From assembly GCF_900461525.1 (NCBI RefSeq), contig NZ_UGOD01000001.1:465001-529000 (forward strand): a DNA stretch of 64,000 nucleotides. Reading direction: 5' to 3'. The stretch is from Legionella busanensis. Its GTDB lineage: Bacteria; Pseudomonadota; Gammaproteobacteria; Legionellales; Legionellaceae. The notes beneath the pieces were generated by a model, which searched no databases, was not told the origin of the DNA, and worked only from the letters and a program-made list of their open reading frames with translations. Positions 10,627-19,433 of this stretch are shown piece by piece. Position numbers and translations under genes: made by a program. Each line of letters begins with the position of its first letter. Position 1 is the first letter of the stretch.

Positions 10627-11340
10627 ATGCACACATCAAATTATCTTTATCATGATGGTGAGCAGGAATTGTATGGTTTTCTTGCTTATGACGATCGTAA
10701 TTCGCAACCAAGGCCTGCCGTTTTAGTCGCGCATGACTGGAGTGGCCGTAATGATTTTAGCTGTCAGAAGGCTAAAATGTTAGCGAAAATGGGATATGTT
10801 GGGTTTGCATTAGACATGTATGGTCATGCTCGGATTGGTGAAACTGCTGACGAGAAAATGGCGCTTATGCAACCTTTGGCGGGGGATAGGGGGATGCTGC
10901 GGGCTCGCATTCGGGCTGCATTTGATGCCCTAATAGGTATGCCTGAAGTAGATAGTACTAAAGTGGCAGCAATAGGCTTTTGTTTTGGCGGCTTATGTGT
11001 ACTTGATTTAGCTCGTAGTGGCGCTGAGCTTAAAGGTGTAGTTAGCTTTCATGGCTTACTAGGTAAGCCAGCTGATTTAGAAAATCAAAATATTCAAGCT
11101 AAGGTTTTGGTTTTACATGGTTTTGATGATCCCATGGTTAAACCTGATCAAGTTAGACAATTTTGCCACGAAATGAATGCTGCTAATGTAGATTGGCAAG
11201 TTCATGTCTATGGCAATACAAAACATTCTTTTTCCAACCCAGAAGCTAATGATGAAAAATTAGGTATAGTTTATAATCCTGTCGCCGAGAAGCGCGCTTT
11301 ACAAGCAATGACTAATTTTTTACAAGAAATTTTTACTTAA
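10627..11340 (+). CDS. Dienelactone hydrolase family protein
   Basis: This 237-residue alpha/beta hydrolase has the cysteine nucleophile elbow GFCFGG typical of the dienelactone hydrolase family. The acid (HGFDDPMV) and the histidine (NTKHSFSNPEAND) complete a Cys-Asp-His triad. The conserved VLVAHDWSGRNDF and DMYGHA segments also match. Family members hydrolyse dienelactone in aromatic degradation, but many gammaproteobacterial copies are not in such pathways and act on unknown esters. No catabolic genes flank this one, so the substrate is left open. Start supported by AAAGGA at suitable spacing. Confidence 0.88.
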   Translation: MHTSNYLYHDGEQELYGFLAYDDRNSQPRPAVLVAHDWSGRNDFSCQKAKMLAKMGYVGFALDMYGHARIGETADEKMALMQPLAGDRGMLRARIRAAFDALIGMPEVDSTKVAAIGFCFGGLCVLDLARSGAELKGVVSFHGLLGKPADLENQNIQAKVLVLHGFDDPMVKPDQVRQFCHEMNAANVDWQVHVYGNTKHSFSNPEANDEKLGIVYNPVAEKRALQAMTNFLQEIFT

Positions 11341-11375
11341 ACGCGAATTTTGGATAAGGATCGCTTAAAACCTCT

Positions 11376-11416
11376 AATAGCAAGATATTGAATGTAAATT
11401 AAAGTAGCTTGCTATT
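11376..11416. terminator. Possible bidirectional terminator hairpin
   Basis: aatagcaag is paired with cttgctatt across a ~23-nt loop, between two convergent genes. It has T- and A-rich flanks. The stem is only 9 bp with low GC, so confidence is modest. Confidence 0.4.
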
Positions 11417-11422
11417 TAAATA

Positions 11423-12527
11423 TTATTTTAATGTAGCTAATGCATCTGGAATGATTGCAGTACCTGATATAGGTATCACAAGTTGTTTAGCTTGTAGGGA
11501 CCAATCTATCTTTTTCAAATCAATTTTTTGTAAAGTAGGATTCATATAGGATTTAAAATAAAAAATCCCATGAGTTAAATCTTTAAAAACAGTCCATTGC
11601 GTTTTATCTAGATTATCTTCTGTATCAGGCGTTCCTTTTTCTCCTCTAATAAAACCAAAAGGAATATCGACATTATTTAAAATATGTTCGCCTAATATAA
11701 CAGCATTTAAGGCATCACGAACGGGCATCGCTGTTTGTTGTAACATCGCTACTTTAACAAAGCGGGAAGGTGGGGAAGGATCACCTGGTAAACCGACTAA
11801 GCCTGAGCCTTGTCCTGTACCTGAATAAACAATACCATCATGCTTAATAACTTTAGAAGCATAAGGTGAAAGATTAGCGTAATTCTGTAAATTGGTAATT
11901 TGCCAGCCAAAAGTTGGCGAATTCGTTAATATACCAAGCGGGTTATGATAAGTCTTAACTTGGCCATTAATAAATTCTATTACTAAGCTTTTACCTGTTT
12001 TTTCAGTGACAATAGCGTGAGCTGGGAGCACTGCTGATTTACCTGCCATTTTAATTGGTGTTGCAAAAACATAAATTGTTCGCATGGCCTGCTCTTACTT
12101 CATCAATTGAGCTAAAGTTACCTAAAATCCAGTCTCCTAGAAAGGTATAGGGAATTGCCTTATTATTATAATTGGCCTCTACCGTGGGATATTTTGTATA
12201 GCCTGGTAAGTAAAGGTAGCCAAATGAAAGCCCTTTTTCATTCATGCCATCTAAAGCTTGTCCTGTTAGAAAAAAGTCAGCAAATAAATAGCCATATTGC
12301 GCTGTCCAACTCATAGTAGGTGTACCGTCCTCACGGCTCGTTTTAAACTGTTTATGAGGTGGTGAATTCATAATTCTTGATTGTAAATCGGGGCCAAATT
12401 CTAAAGTCCTGCCAACAATCAGTGATTGATCAAGCGCTTTGATTTGGATATTAGTGCAAGCATTAAGTAGATTAGAAAATAATAAACTAAAGACAAAAAT
12501 AAATGGATAAGTTGTTAGTCCTTTCAT
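11423..12527 (-). pseudogene. Choloylglycine hydrolase / penicillin V acylase-like, frameshifted
   Basis: Two adjoining frames together make one Ntn-type linear amide hydrolase of about 365 residues. The first (12527 down to 12051) has a signal peptide ending in LLNA followed by CTNIQIKALDQ...GRTLEF. That is the family's N-terminal catalytic Cys exposed by cleavage, with the conserved Arg. The second (12085 down to 11423) carries the rest, including QGSGLVGLPGDPSPPSRF, RGEKGTPDTEDN and the C-terminal TQWTVFKDL block. The frames join near 12085-12095, where removing one base from gcaggccatg would restore reading. The site is not in a long homopolymer, so a real mutation is plausible, though a sequencing error is possible. 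In related bacteria such secreted acylases act on bile salts, penicillin V or acyl-homoserine lactones; the substrate here is unknown. Confidence 0.8.
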
Positions 12528-12636
12528 TTTAAACTCTAGAAGTTAATACTTAGATTTAAGTTAGTAAATTAAAATATATATTTTATAAGCTAAACTTTAT
12601 TTACAGTGATTCTGTTAAAGATTAAAAGGCATGAAA

Positions 12637-14007
12637 TTAAACATTTACCATGTTTGCTTGGTAACTATTATTATTAATTAAATAAAATAATCGCAGCCAT
12701 AAAAAACCACTAATAAGAATTAAAAATCCTGCCATAAACAAAGTGTAATTAGCGTGATTTTTAAAAATATAATTATAAATAAGCGGCAACATAAACCCGC
12801 CAAAAATTTGTGGCAAAGTAACACTAATGTTAAAAATTCCTAAATAAGTTCCTGTTCTATCTTTTGGCAAATATTTAAGAACGATAACATAGGGTAGAAC
12901 TACCAAGCTTCCCCAAAAAATCCCAATACATGTACAACTAAAAAACATACTAGCGGGCGTAGTTTTAAAGCATATTAAAGAGATGCCTAATCCACCTAAT
13001 AGTAAGGCTGTACCATGTATTTTTTCACTCTTAACATATCTCGACAAATGGTAAACAATTAACGTAAAAACAAGACTAACGTATAGATAAAGAGAAAAGT
13101 AATAAGATACATCTAGGCTTACTTGATGCATGATTGCTTTATAGTGTTCGGAATCACTAATTATAACATTCCTAGGTAAATGATAAACTTGTTGGGCTAA
13201 ACATAAACTAAAGTACAACCAAAAAGTAAATATACCAATCCAAGCAATACAGTTAATGGTTAGGACTTTTAAAAAAATAGGATGGGTATTTTTAATTTCT
13301 GTTTTAATTGATTTAGCTTTAAAAAATAATTCCTTAACTAAAGAGATAAATAAACCTTTGGTTATTGGTGCATCCCGGGTAGGTCTTTCTTTTGTTTGCC
13401 TAAAAAAGTAAAACAAAGTAATCAATAGCAATATACCAGTAAATATATAGCCACCTACTAAATTGGAAGGGATAAAATAAGCGCCACTTAGATTACCTTC
13501 ACTGTCGCTACCTATAAAGATTTTTTGAATTGCGTTAGGTAAATAAGCACCAAAAACCCCACCTAAACCTGAAAAGAAAGCAAAGATTGAAAAAGCACGG
13601 GTACGCGTTACGTTTTCTTGAAAAAAATCGGCAGTTAAAGCACGTAAACCCTCAACACTACCATTAATGCTACAATCAATTAAAAATGTAAACCAAACAA
13701 TATAAATAATCGAACTTGAAAGAGGTAATAATAAAAAAGAAAAAGCAGCACAAATTCCCCAGCCTATAATATAGGGTTTGCGTTTACCATAACTTGTAGA
13801 ACTGTTATCGCTTAGATAGCCCACAATAGGCTGAATGAGCATCCCAGTTAAAGGCGGAATTAACCATAATAATGGAATAGATGCATCACTTGCACCAACA
13901 AATTTTAATAAGACAGTTAAATTAGAAAGTTGAAAGGTAAAGCAGAAATTAATAGCAAATGCTAATAATGCTAGACCTATATATTTCAACTTGAAAATTT
14001 TTTCCAT
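12637..14007 (-). CDS. MFS sugar transporter (GPH/SLC45-like)
   Basis: This 456-residue protein has about twelve hydrophobic segments. It carries a cytoplasmic-loop signature between segments 2 and 3 (VGYLSDNSSTSYGKRKPYI) very like the SLC45/sucrose-maltose symporter motif. A TADFF loop and a long central loop follow. The start was set at the ATG at 14007 because AAGGGA lies about 9 nt before it; an upstream TTG at 14031 is in frame but less likely. The gene is divergent from the GlgE operon, separated by ~140 nt. This suggests it may bring maltose, trehalose or a related disaccharide into that pathway. The family is reasonably clear; the substrate is inference from context. Confidence 0.8.
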   Translation of the reverse strand: MEKIFKLKYIGLALLAFAINFCFTFQLSNLTVLLKFVGASDASIPLLWLIPPLTGMLIQPIVGYLSDNSSTSYGKRKPYIIGWGICAAFSFLLLPLSSSIIYIVWFTFLIDCSINGSVEGLRALTADFFQENVTRTRAFSIFAFFSGLGGVFGAYLPNAIQKIFIGSDSEGNLSGAYFIPSNLVGGYIFTGILLLITLFYFFRQTKERPTRDAPITKGLFISLVKELFFKAKSIKTEIKNTHPIFLKVLTINCIAWIGIFTFWLYFSLCLAQQVYHLPRNVIISDSEHYKAIMHQVSLDVSYYFSLYLYVSLVFTLIVYHLSRYVKSEKIHGTALLLGGLGISLICFKTTPASMFFSCTCIGIFWGSLVVLPYVIVLKYLPKDRTGTYLGIFNISVTLPQIFGGFMLPLIYNYIFKNHANYTLFMAGFLILISGFLWLRLFYLINNNSYQANMVNV

Positions 14008-14149
14008 CCAGCAATCCCTTGACTGTTTCAATTTTTAAGATAGGGTAATAAGTAAAATTATTCAACTATTTAGGCCATTTTAAAAATAGAAAATTGAAAA
14101 AAAATTTTTTATGCCTGTGATTTTAACACTATGTTTAGGAATGGATGCC
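14008..14149. promoter_or_regulatory. Divergent promoter region, transporter / glucan operon
   Basis: This AT-rich ~140-nt gap must hold promoters for the minus-strand transporter and the plus-strand glucan operon. I cannot identify confident -35/-10 boxes or an operator. AGGA at 14137-14140, 9 nt before the ATG at 14150, is the best ribosome-binding site for GlgE. Confidence 0.4.
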
Positions 14150-16138
14150 ATGTTAAAAACAGAAAAAAACCCGGTGATGGATATAAATCAAAATAAGCAA
14201 GAAATAGTTGGATTAAAAAGAGTATGGATTAGCAATGTTTATCCTGAAATAGATAGCGGAAAATTTCCAGCTAAGCGGATTATTAATGATATTGTCACGA
14301 TTGAAGCTGATATTTTTTGTGATGGTATTGATGAGATTCAGGCCATTTTACTTTATAGACATGAAGAAGATAAAGTTTGGCAACAAACTTATTTTTCGCC
14401 TTTAAATAATGACCGTTTTCAAACATCCTTTACTGTGAGTAGATTAGGCAATTATTTTTATAAAATTCAAGCTTGGGTTGATGAATTTAATACTTGGAAG
14501 AAACGCTTTTTTAAAAAACTTGCTTTCAAAGATGATATTGAGGTTGAAAAATTAATTGGTACTGAATTGCTTAAGCGAACAGACCGAGCTGCTGCATCCG
14601 ATATTGTTCAATCCACATTAGAAAAACTTACAGTAACAAAGCAACGGGCTCAACTTGAGAAATTATTAAATAATAAAAAATTAATTCAGTGGGTACAAAA
14701 AGAGTTAAAACCTAATTTTATTACTACATATCCGCATGAACTATCCATTACAGTTGATCGTGAAAAAGCACGTTTTAGTACTTGGTATGAATTATTTCCA
14801 CGCTCAGTTACAGATAACCCAAATCAACACGGCACTTTTAAAAATGTTATAAATTATCTACCAACGCTTAAAAGAATGGGTTTTGATGTTATTTATTTGC
14901 CTCCGATCCATCCAATTGGCACTACAAATAGAAAGGGTCAAAATAATAGTATAAAGGCAGTAGAAGGTGATCCAGGTAGTCCATGGGGAATAGGCTCTTC
15001 GCTTGGTGGCCATAAAAGTGTTCATCCTGAACTAGGCACCTTAGACGATTTTCGTCAGATGATAAAACGAGCCAAGGAATTAGATATTGAAATTGCGCTG
15101 GATTTTGCTTTGCAGTGTAGTCCTGATCACCCTTACTTAAAGGAACATCCAAATTGGTTTAAACATCGCCCAGATGGCACCTTACAATATGCAGAAAATC
15201 CTCCTAAAAAATATCAAGATATTTATCCGCTTGATTTCGCCACAACTGAATGGCAAGCCATGTGGGAAGAGTTTAAATCGATTATATTATTTTGGATTAA
15301 ACAAGGCGTTAAAATATTTCGTGTCGATAATCCACATACTAAACCTTTTATTTTCTGGCAATGGTTAATAAAAGAAATTAAAACATTACATCCTGATGTA
15401 CTGATGTTAGCAGAAGCTTTTACGCGACCAAAAATTATGTATCAATTAGCAAAAGGTGGTTTTTCGCAATCCTATACTTATTTTACCTGGCGAAATACGA
15501 AAGAAGAATTAGTAGAGTATTTAACTGAATTAAATTCACCACCGATTGTTGATTTTTTCCGTCCTAATTTTTGGACAAATACCCCTGATATTTTGACTGA
15601 ATTTCTACAAAAAGGTGGACGCCCAGCTTTTATTATTCGCTTTATCTTAGCTGCAACATTAAGTAGTAATTATGGGATGTATGGGCCTGCTTATGAAAAT
15701 TGTATTAATGAACCTTTACATGAAGGTTCTGAGGAGTATTTAAACTCAGAAAAATATAGTATTCATCAGTGGCAAGAAGCTAAAGATAATATTAGCGATA
15801 TTATTGCGCAAGTGAATGCAATTAGAAGACAACACAAAGCGTTACAAAATATGACCTCGCTTCACTTTTATTCTACCGATAATCCAAACCTGATTTGCTA
15901 CAGTAAACATACTGTGGATAACCATAATATTATTATGGTTGTGGTTAATCTAGATTATCAATATAAGCACTCAGGATTTGTTGATATAAATTTTGAAAAA
16001 TTAGGCATTAAAGAAGGGCCTTTTAAAGTTCAAGATTTATTAACAGACGATGTGTATACCTGGCATAACGGACGATGTTATGTCGAGTTAAATCCAGAGA
16101 AAGATCAATATGCTCATATTTTCCAGGTAAGGAAGTAA
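14150..16138 (+). CDS. glgE: Alpha-1,4-glucan:maltose-1-phosphate maltosyltransferase GlgE
   Basis: A 662-residue GH13_3 enzyme that extends alpha-1,4-glucan by two glucose units from maltose-1-phosphate. Diagnostic blocks are STWYELFPRS, YLPPIHPIG, the GDPGSPWGIGS loop and HPELGTLDDF. The catalytic residues are the nucleophile D393 in RVDNPHTKPF, acid/base E422 in AEAFTRPKIM and D480 in TNTPDIL. These positions nearly coincide with those reported for Streptomyces GlgE1 (394, 423, 480). The N-terminal beta domain, from RVWISNVYPEIDSGKFP, is also typical. An in-frame ATG at 14111 exists, but the ATG at 14150 has AGGA at 9 nt and gives a normal length. It is the first gene of an operon, 7 nt before TreS-maltokinase. 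Confidence 0.95.
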   Translation: MLKTEKNPVMDINQNKQEIVGLKRVWISNVYPEIDSGKFPAKRIINDIVTIEADIFCDGIDEIQAILLYRHEEDKVWQQTYFSPLNNDRFQTSFTVSRLGNYFYKIQAWVDEFNTWKKRFFKKLAFKDDIEVEKLIGTELLKRTDRAAASDIVQSTLEKLTVTKQRAQLEKLLNNKKLIQWVQKELKPNFITTYPHELSITVDREKARFSTWYELFPRSVTDNPNQHGTFKNVINYLPTLKRMGFDVIYLPPIHPIGTTNRKGQNNSIKAVEGDPGSPWGIGSSLGGHKSVHPELGTLDDFRQMIKRAKELDIEIALDFALQCSPDHPYLKEHPNWFKHRPDGTLQYAENPPKKYQDIYPLDFATTEWQAMWEEFKSIILFWIKQGVKIFRVDNPHTKPFIFWQWLIKEIKTLHPDVLMLAEAFTRPKIMYQLAKGGFSQSYTYFTWRNTKEELVEYLTELNSPPIVDFFRPNFWTNTPDILTEFLQKGGRPAFIIRFILAATLSSNYGMYGPAYENCINEPLHEGSEEYLNSEKYSIHQWQEAKDNISDIIAQVNAIRRQHKALQNMTSLHFYSTDNPNLICYSKHTVDNHNIIMVVVNLDYQYKHSGFVDINFEKLGIKEGPFKVQDLLTDDVYTWHNGRCYVELNPEKDQYAHIFQVRK

Positions 16139-16145
16139 TAATAAC

Positions 16146-19100
16146 ATGACAGAGTTAACACAAACGGAATGGTATAAAGATGCAGTCATTTATCAAATTC
16201 ATGTGCGTAGTTTTTATGATAGTAATGATGATGGCATTGGCGATTTCAAAGGATTAATTCAGAAATTAGATTATATTGAGTTTTTAGGCGTTAATACCAT
16301 CTGGTTATTACCCTTTTATCCTTCACCATTAAAAGATGAGGGTTATGATATTGCTGATTACATGAGTATTAATCCCATTTATGGCACGCTTAGAGATTTT
16401 AAAAAATTCTTAAAAGAAGCCCATGCAAGAAATATCCGAGTTATTACAGAATTAGTTATTAACCATACATCGAATCAGCATGAATGGTTTATTAAATCAC
16501 GCTCAGCTAAGCCAGGTTCTTATTGGCGTAATTTTTATGTCTGGAGTGATACAGCTGAAGAATATTCTGATGCACGTATTATTTTTAGAGATTTTGAACC
16601 GTCTAACTGGACTTGGGATCATATTGCTAATGCCTATTACTGGCATCGATTTTATGCTCATCAACCTGATTTAAATTATGATAATCCTGCTGTCCAAAAA
16701 GAGATTTTTAAAATTGTCGATTTTTGGCTAGGTTTAGGTGTGGATGGTTTACGTTTAGATGCTATTCCTTATTTATTTCAACGTGAAGGCACCAATTGTG
16801 AAAATTTACCTGAAACACATGAATTTTTAAAAAAATTAAATCGCCATATTACATCAAAATTTGAAAACCGGTTTTTATTAGCAGAAGCTAATCAATGGCC
16901 AGAAGACGCAGTCAATTATTTTGGTAAGGGAGATGAGTGTCAAATGGCTTTTCATTTTCCTTTAATGCCTAGAATGTATATGGCTGTACAGATGGAAGAT
17001 AGATTTCCCATCATTGATATTATTGAGCAAACACCACCTATCCCTCAAAATTGCCAATGGGCAATTTTTTTACGCAATCATGATGAATTAACATTAGAAA
17101 TGGTCACGGATGAAGAGCGAGATTATATGTATCGTATGTATGGCCAAGACCAGCAAATGCGCATTAATTTAGGTATTCGCCGCCGCTTAGCGCCATTAAT
17201 GGGAGGTGATCGAAGAAAAATAGAGCTTCTTAATGCATTGTTATTTTCTATGCCTGGAACACCTGTGATGTACTATGGGGATGAGATTGGTATGGGTGAT
17301 AATATCTATTTAGGCGATAGAAATGGGGTAAGAACGCCTATGCAATGGTCTAATGATAATAATGCTGGCTTTTCTAATGCGACGCCACAAAAATTATATT
17401 TACCCGTGATTATTGATCCCGAATACAATTATCAAGCTGTTAATGTCAACCTACAACAGCAAAATTCGCAATCTTTATTATGGTGGATGAAAAGATTAAT
17501 TGAAGTGCATGGTTTATATATCGCTTTCAGTCGAGGCACTATTGAGTTTCTAAATTCTGATAATACTAAAATTCTTGCTTTCTACAGAATATATAAAGAG
17601 CAAGTTATTTTAGTTCTTATCAACTTATCGCGCTTTACGCAAAGTTTTAAACTAGATTTATCTAAATATGCCAATCATTCTCTAACTGAAGTTTTTGGTA
17701 AGTCATCTTTTCCAATTATTACAGATATCCCTTACTTTTTTGTGCTCTGCCCATATGGATTTTTATGGTTGGAAATTAATAAGCCTGATACCCAACACAA
17801 AATAGCTGCTACTCATAAACATGAAGTCCTATCAATTAAAGATAAATGGTGCGATTTACTCGCTTCTTCGGAGAAGAAAAAACTAGAAAAAATTTTGGCG
17901 CATTACTTAGTTGATTGTCGTTGGTTTAGAGCAAAAAATCATGCTATTGCTAAAGTAGCAATTACCGATAATATTTTAATTAAAAATTCAGCGACTCCCG
18001 TTTATCTTCTATTGGTGAATGTAGAATTTAATGATAAGGAGGCTGAACAGTATTTTATGTTTATTACAGCAGAGACAAATGAAGATAACCTTTATGCTTC
18101 TGATCAACCTGCTAAAATCATTTGCTCTCTTGTCGACAAAAATAAAAAAATTTCTTATTTAATCGATGCTATGTACTCACTAGTTGCTTGGAAAGAAGTT
18201 TTTCATCTGTTTAGTGCTAATAAAATATTGGCCGGTGCTAATGGTAATCTTGAAGTTAAAGCAAATGGTCTTTATAAAAAGATTGTTTCCCATCAGGATG
18301 AATCAATTGAAATTAAAGCCTTAGCTGTTGAGCAGTCTAATACTTCTATTTTATATGGTAAAACAGCACTTTTAAAAATATATCGACGTTGTGAATTTGA
18401 GGAGAATCCAGAAGTTGAAATTAGCCAATTTTTAGCTCAACAAAAAGATTTTAAATCATCAAAAATTGCTTGTACTTTAAAGTATCATTATAAAAATAAA
18501 ATGATGACAGTTGGAATTGTGCAAGAATACATTCCTAATGAAGGTAATGCTTGGGAATATACAGTTAATTCTATTGCTAATTTAATCGAGCAAATGGATC
18601 TTTCTATACCAGCAAAGATTACAAGCTCTCGTGTGTATCCTTGGCAAAAAATTATTCCATCGTTACCAAAAGAAATTGTAGAGTCATTAGGTTTATATGC
18701 TCATACAGTCATTATCTTAGCAGAGCGTACCGCACAAATGCATATTGCGTTAGCAGCAGAAACAGATAATAAACATTTTGCTACCGAGAACTTTAGTTTA
18801 TTTGATCAGCGTAGTTTATATCAATCTTTACGTAATGCCTTTATTAAAACATCCGCGCTATTTAAATCAGCTACAATTAAACTCGATGATGTTTTACAGA
18901 AAAAAATTAATAAATTCACAACAGACAAAGATTTATTATTAGATCAGGTAAAGGCTATTTTACGTCATAAAATTGGTGGTAGAAAAATTCGTTGTCATGG
19001 TGACTATCACTTAGGCCAGATTCTTTATACAGGTAATGACTTTGTTATTATAGATTATGAAGGTGAGCCTGGTAGGCCCTTATCCGAAAGAAAAATTAAA

Positions 19101-19424
19101 CGCCCACCACTAAGAGATGTTGCTGGAATTTTACGGTCATTTCATTACGCATTATATACAGTATTAAACAACAAAACGGTTTTTTCTACTGCACATCATT
19201 TTGATGCGGAAGAATGGTATTGTTGGATATGTCATTTATTTATTAATACTTATTTAGAGTATCCCGGTATTAAAAATTTAATGCCTAAAGAAACAGAATG
19301 TTTTGCGCTATTGCTTAAAGCCTTTATGTTTGAAAAGGTATTACATGAAATTGAATATGAAATAAATAATCGGCCTGATTGGTTGTATGTGCCCTGTAAA
19401 GGGTTAATTCAGCTTCTGGAGTGA
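16146..19424 (+). CDS. treS: Trehalose synthase-maltokinase fusion (TreS-Mak)
   Basis: A 1092-residue bifunctional enzyme. Residues 1-~545 are trehalose synthase (GH13_16), interconverting trehalose and maltose. They have WYKDAVIYQIHVRSFYD, nucleophile D205 in DGLRLDAIPYLF, acid/base E247 in LAEANQWPED and D313 in FLRNHDELTLE. Residues ~570-1092 are a maltokinase (Pep2/Mak) making maltose-1-phosphate with ATP, with the kinase motif CHGDYHLGQ (H951, D953) and the metal-binding IDYEGEPGRP followed by KRPPLRDVAG. The fusion channels trehalose into the GlgE substrate and is known from several bacterial phyla. The middle of the kinase is divergent, with long inserts. Gaps of 7 and 9 nt to its neighbours show operon structure. 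Confidence 0.95.
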   Translation: MTELTQTEWYKDAVIYQIHVRSFYDSNDDGIGDFKGLIQKLDYIEFLGVNTIWLLPFYPSPLKDEGYDIADYMSINPIYGTLRDFKKFLKEAHARNIRVITELVINHTSNQHEWFIKSRSAKPGSYWRNFYVWSDTAEEYSDARIIFRDFEPSNWTWDHIANAYYWHRFYAHQPDLNYDNPAVQKEIFKIVDFWLGLGVDGLRLDAIPYLFQREGTNCENLPETHEFLKKLNRHITSKFENRFLLAEANQWPEDAVNYFGKGDECQMAFHFPLMPRMYMAVQMEDRFPIIDIIEQTPPIPQNCQWAIFLRNHDELTLEMVTDEERDYMYRMYGQDQQMRINLGIRRRLAPLMGGDRRKIELLNALLFSMPGTPVMYYGDEIGMGDNIYLGDRNGVRTPMQWSNDNNAGFSNATPQKLYLPVIIDPEYNYQAVNVNLQQQNSQSLLWWMKRLIEVHGLYIAFSRGTIEFLNSDNTKILAFYRIYKEQVILVLINLSRFTQSFKLDLSKYANHSLTEVFGKSSFPIITDIPYFFVLCPYGFLWLEINKPDTQHKIAATHKHEVLSIKDKWCDLLASSEKKKLEKILAHYLVDCRWFRAKNHAIAKVAITDNILIKNSATPVYLLLVNVEFNDKEAEQYFMFITAETNEDNLYASDQPAKIICSLVDKNKKISYLIDAMYSLVAWKEVFHLFSANKILAGANGNLEVKANGLYKKIVSHQDESIEIKALAVEQSNTSILYGKTALLKIYRRCEFEENPEVEISQFLAQQKDFKSSKIACTLKYHYKNKMMTVGIVQEYIPNEGNAWEYTVNSIANLIEQMDLSIPAKITSSRVYPWQKIIPSLPKEIVESLGLYAHTVIILAERTAQMHIALAAETDNKHFATENFSLFDQRSLYQSLRNAFIKTSALFKSATIKLDDVLQKKINKFTTDKDLLLDQVKAILRHKIGGRKIRCHGDYHLGQILYTGNDFVIIDYEGEPGRPLSERKIKRPPLRDVAGILRSFHYALYTVLNNKTVFSTAHHFDAEEWYCWICHLFINTYLEYPGIKNLMPKETECFALLLKAFMFEKVLHEIEYEINNRPDWLYVPCKGLIQLLE

Positions 19425-19433
19425 AAATTCAGC

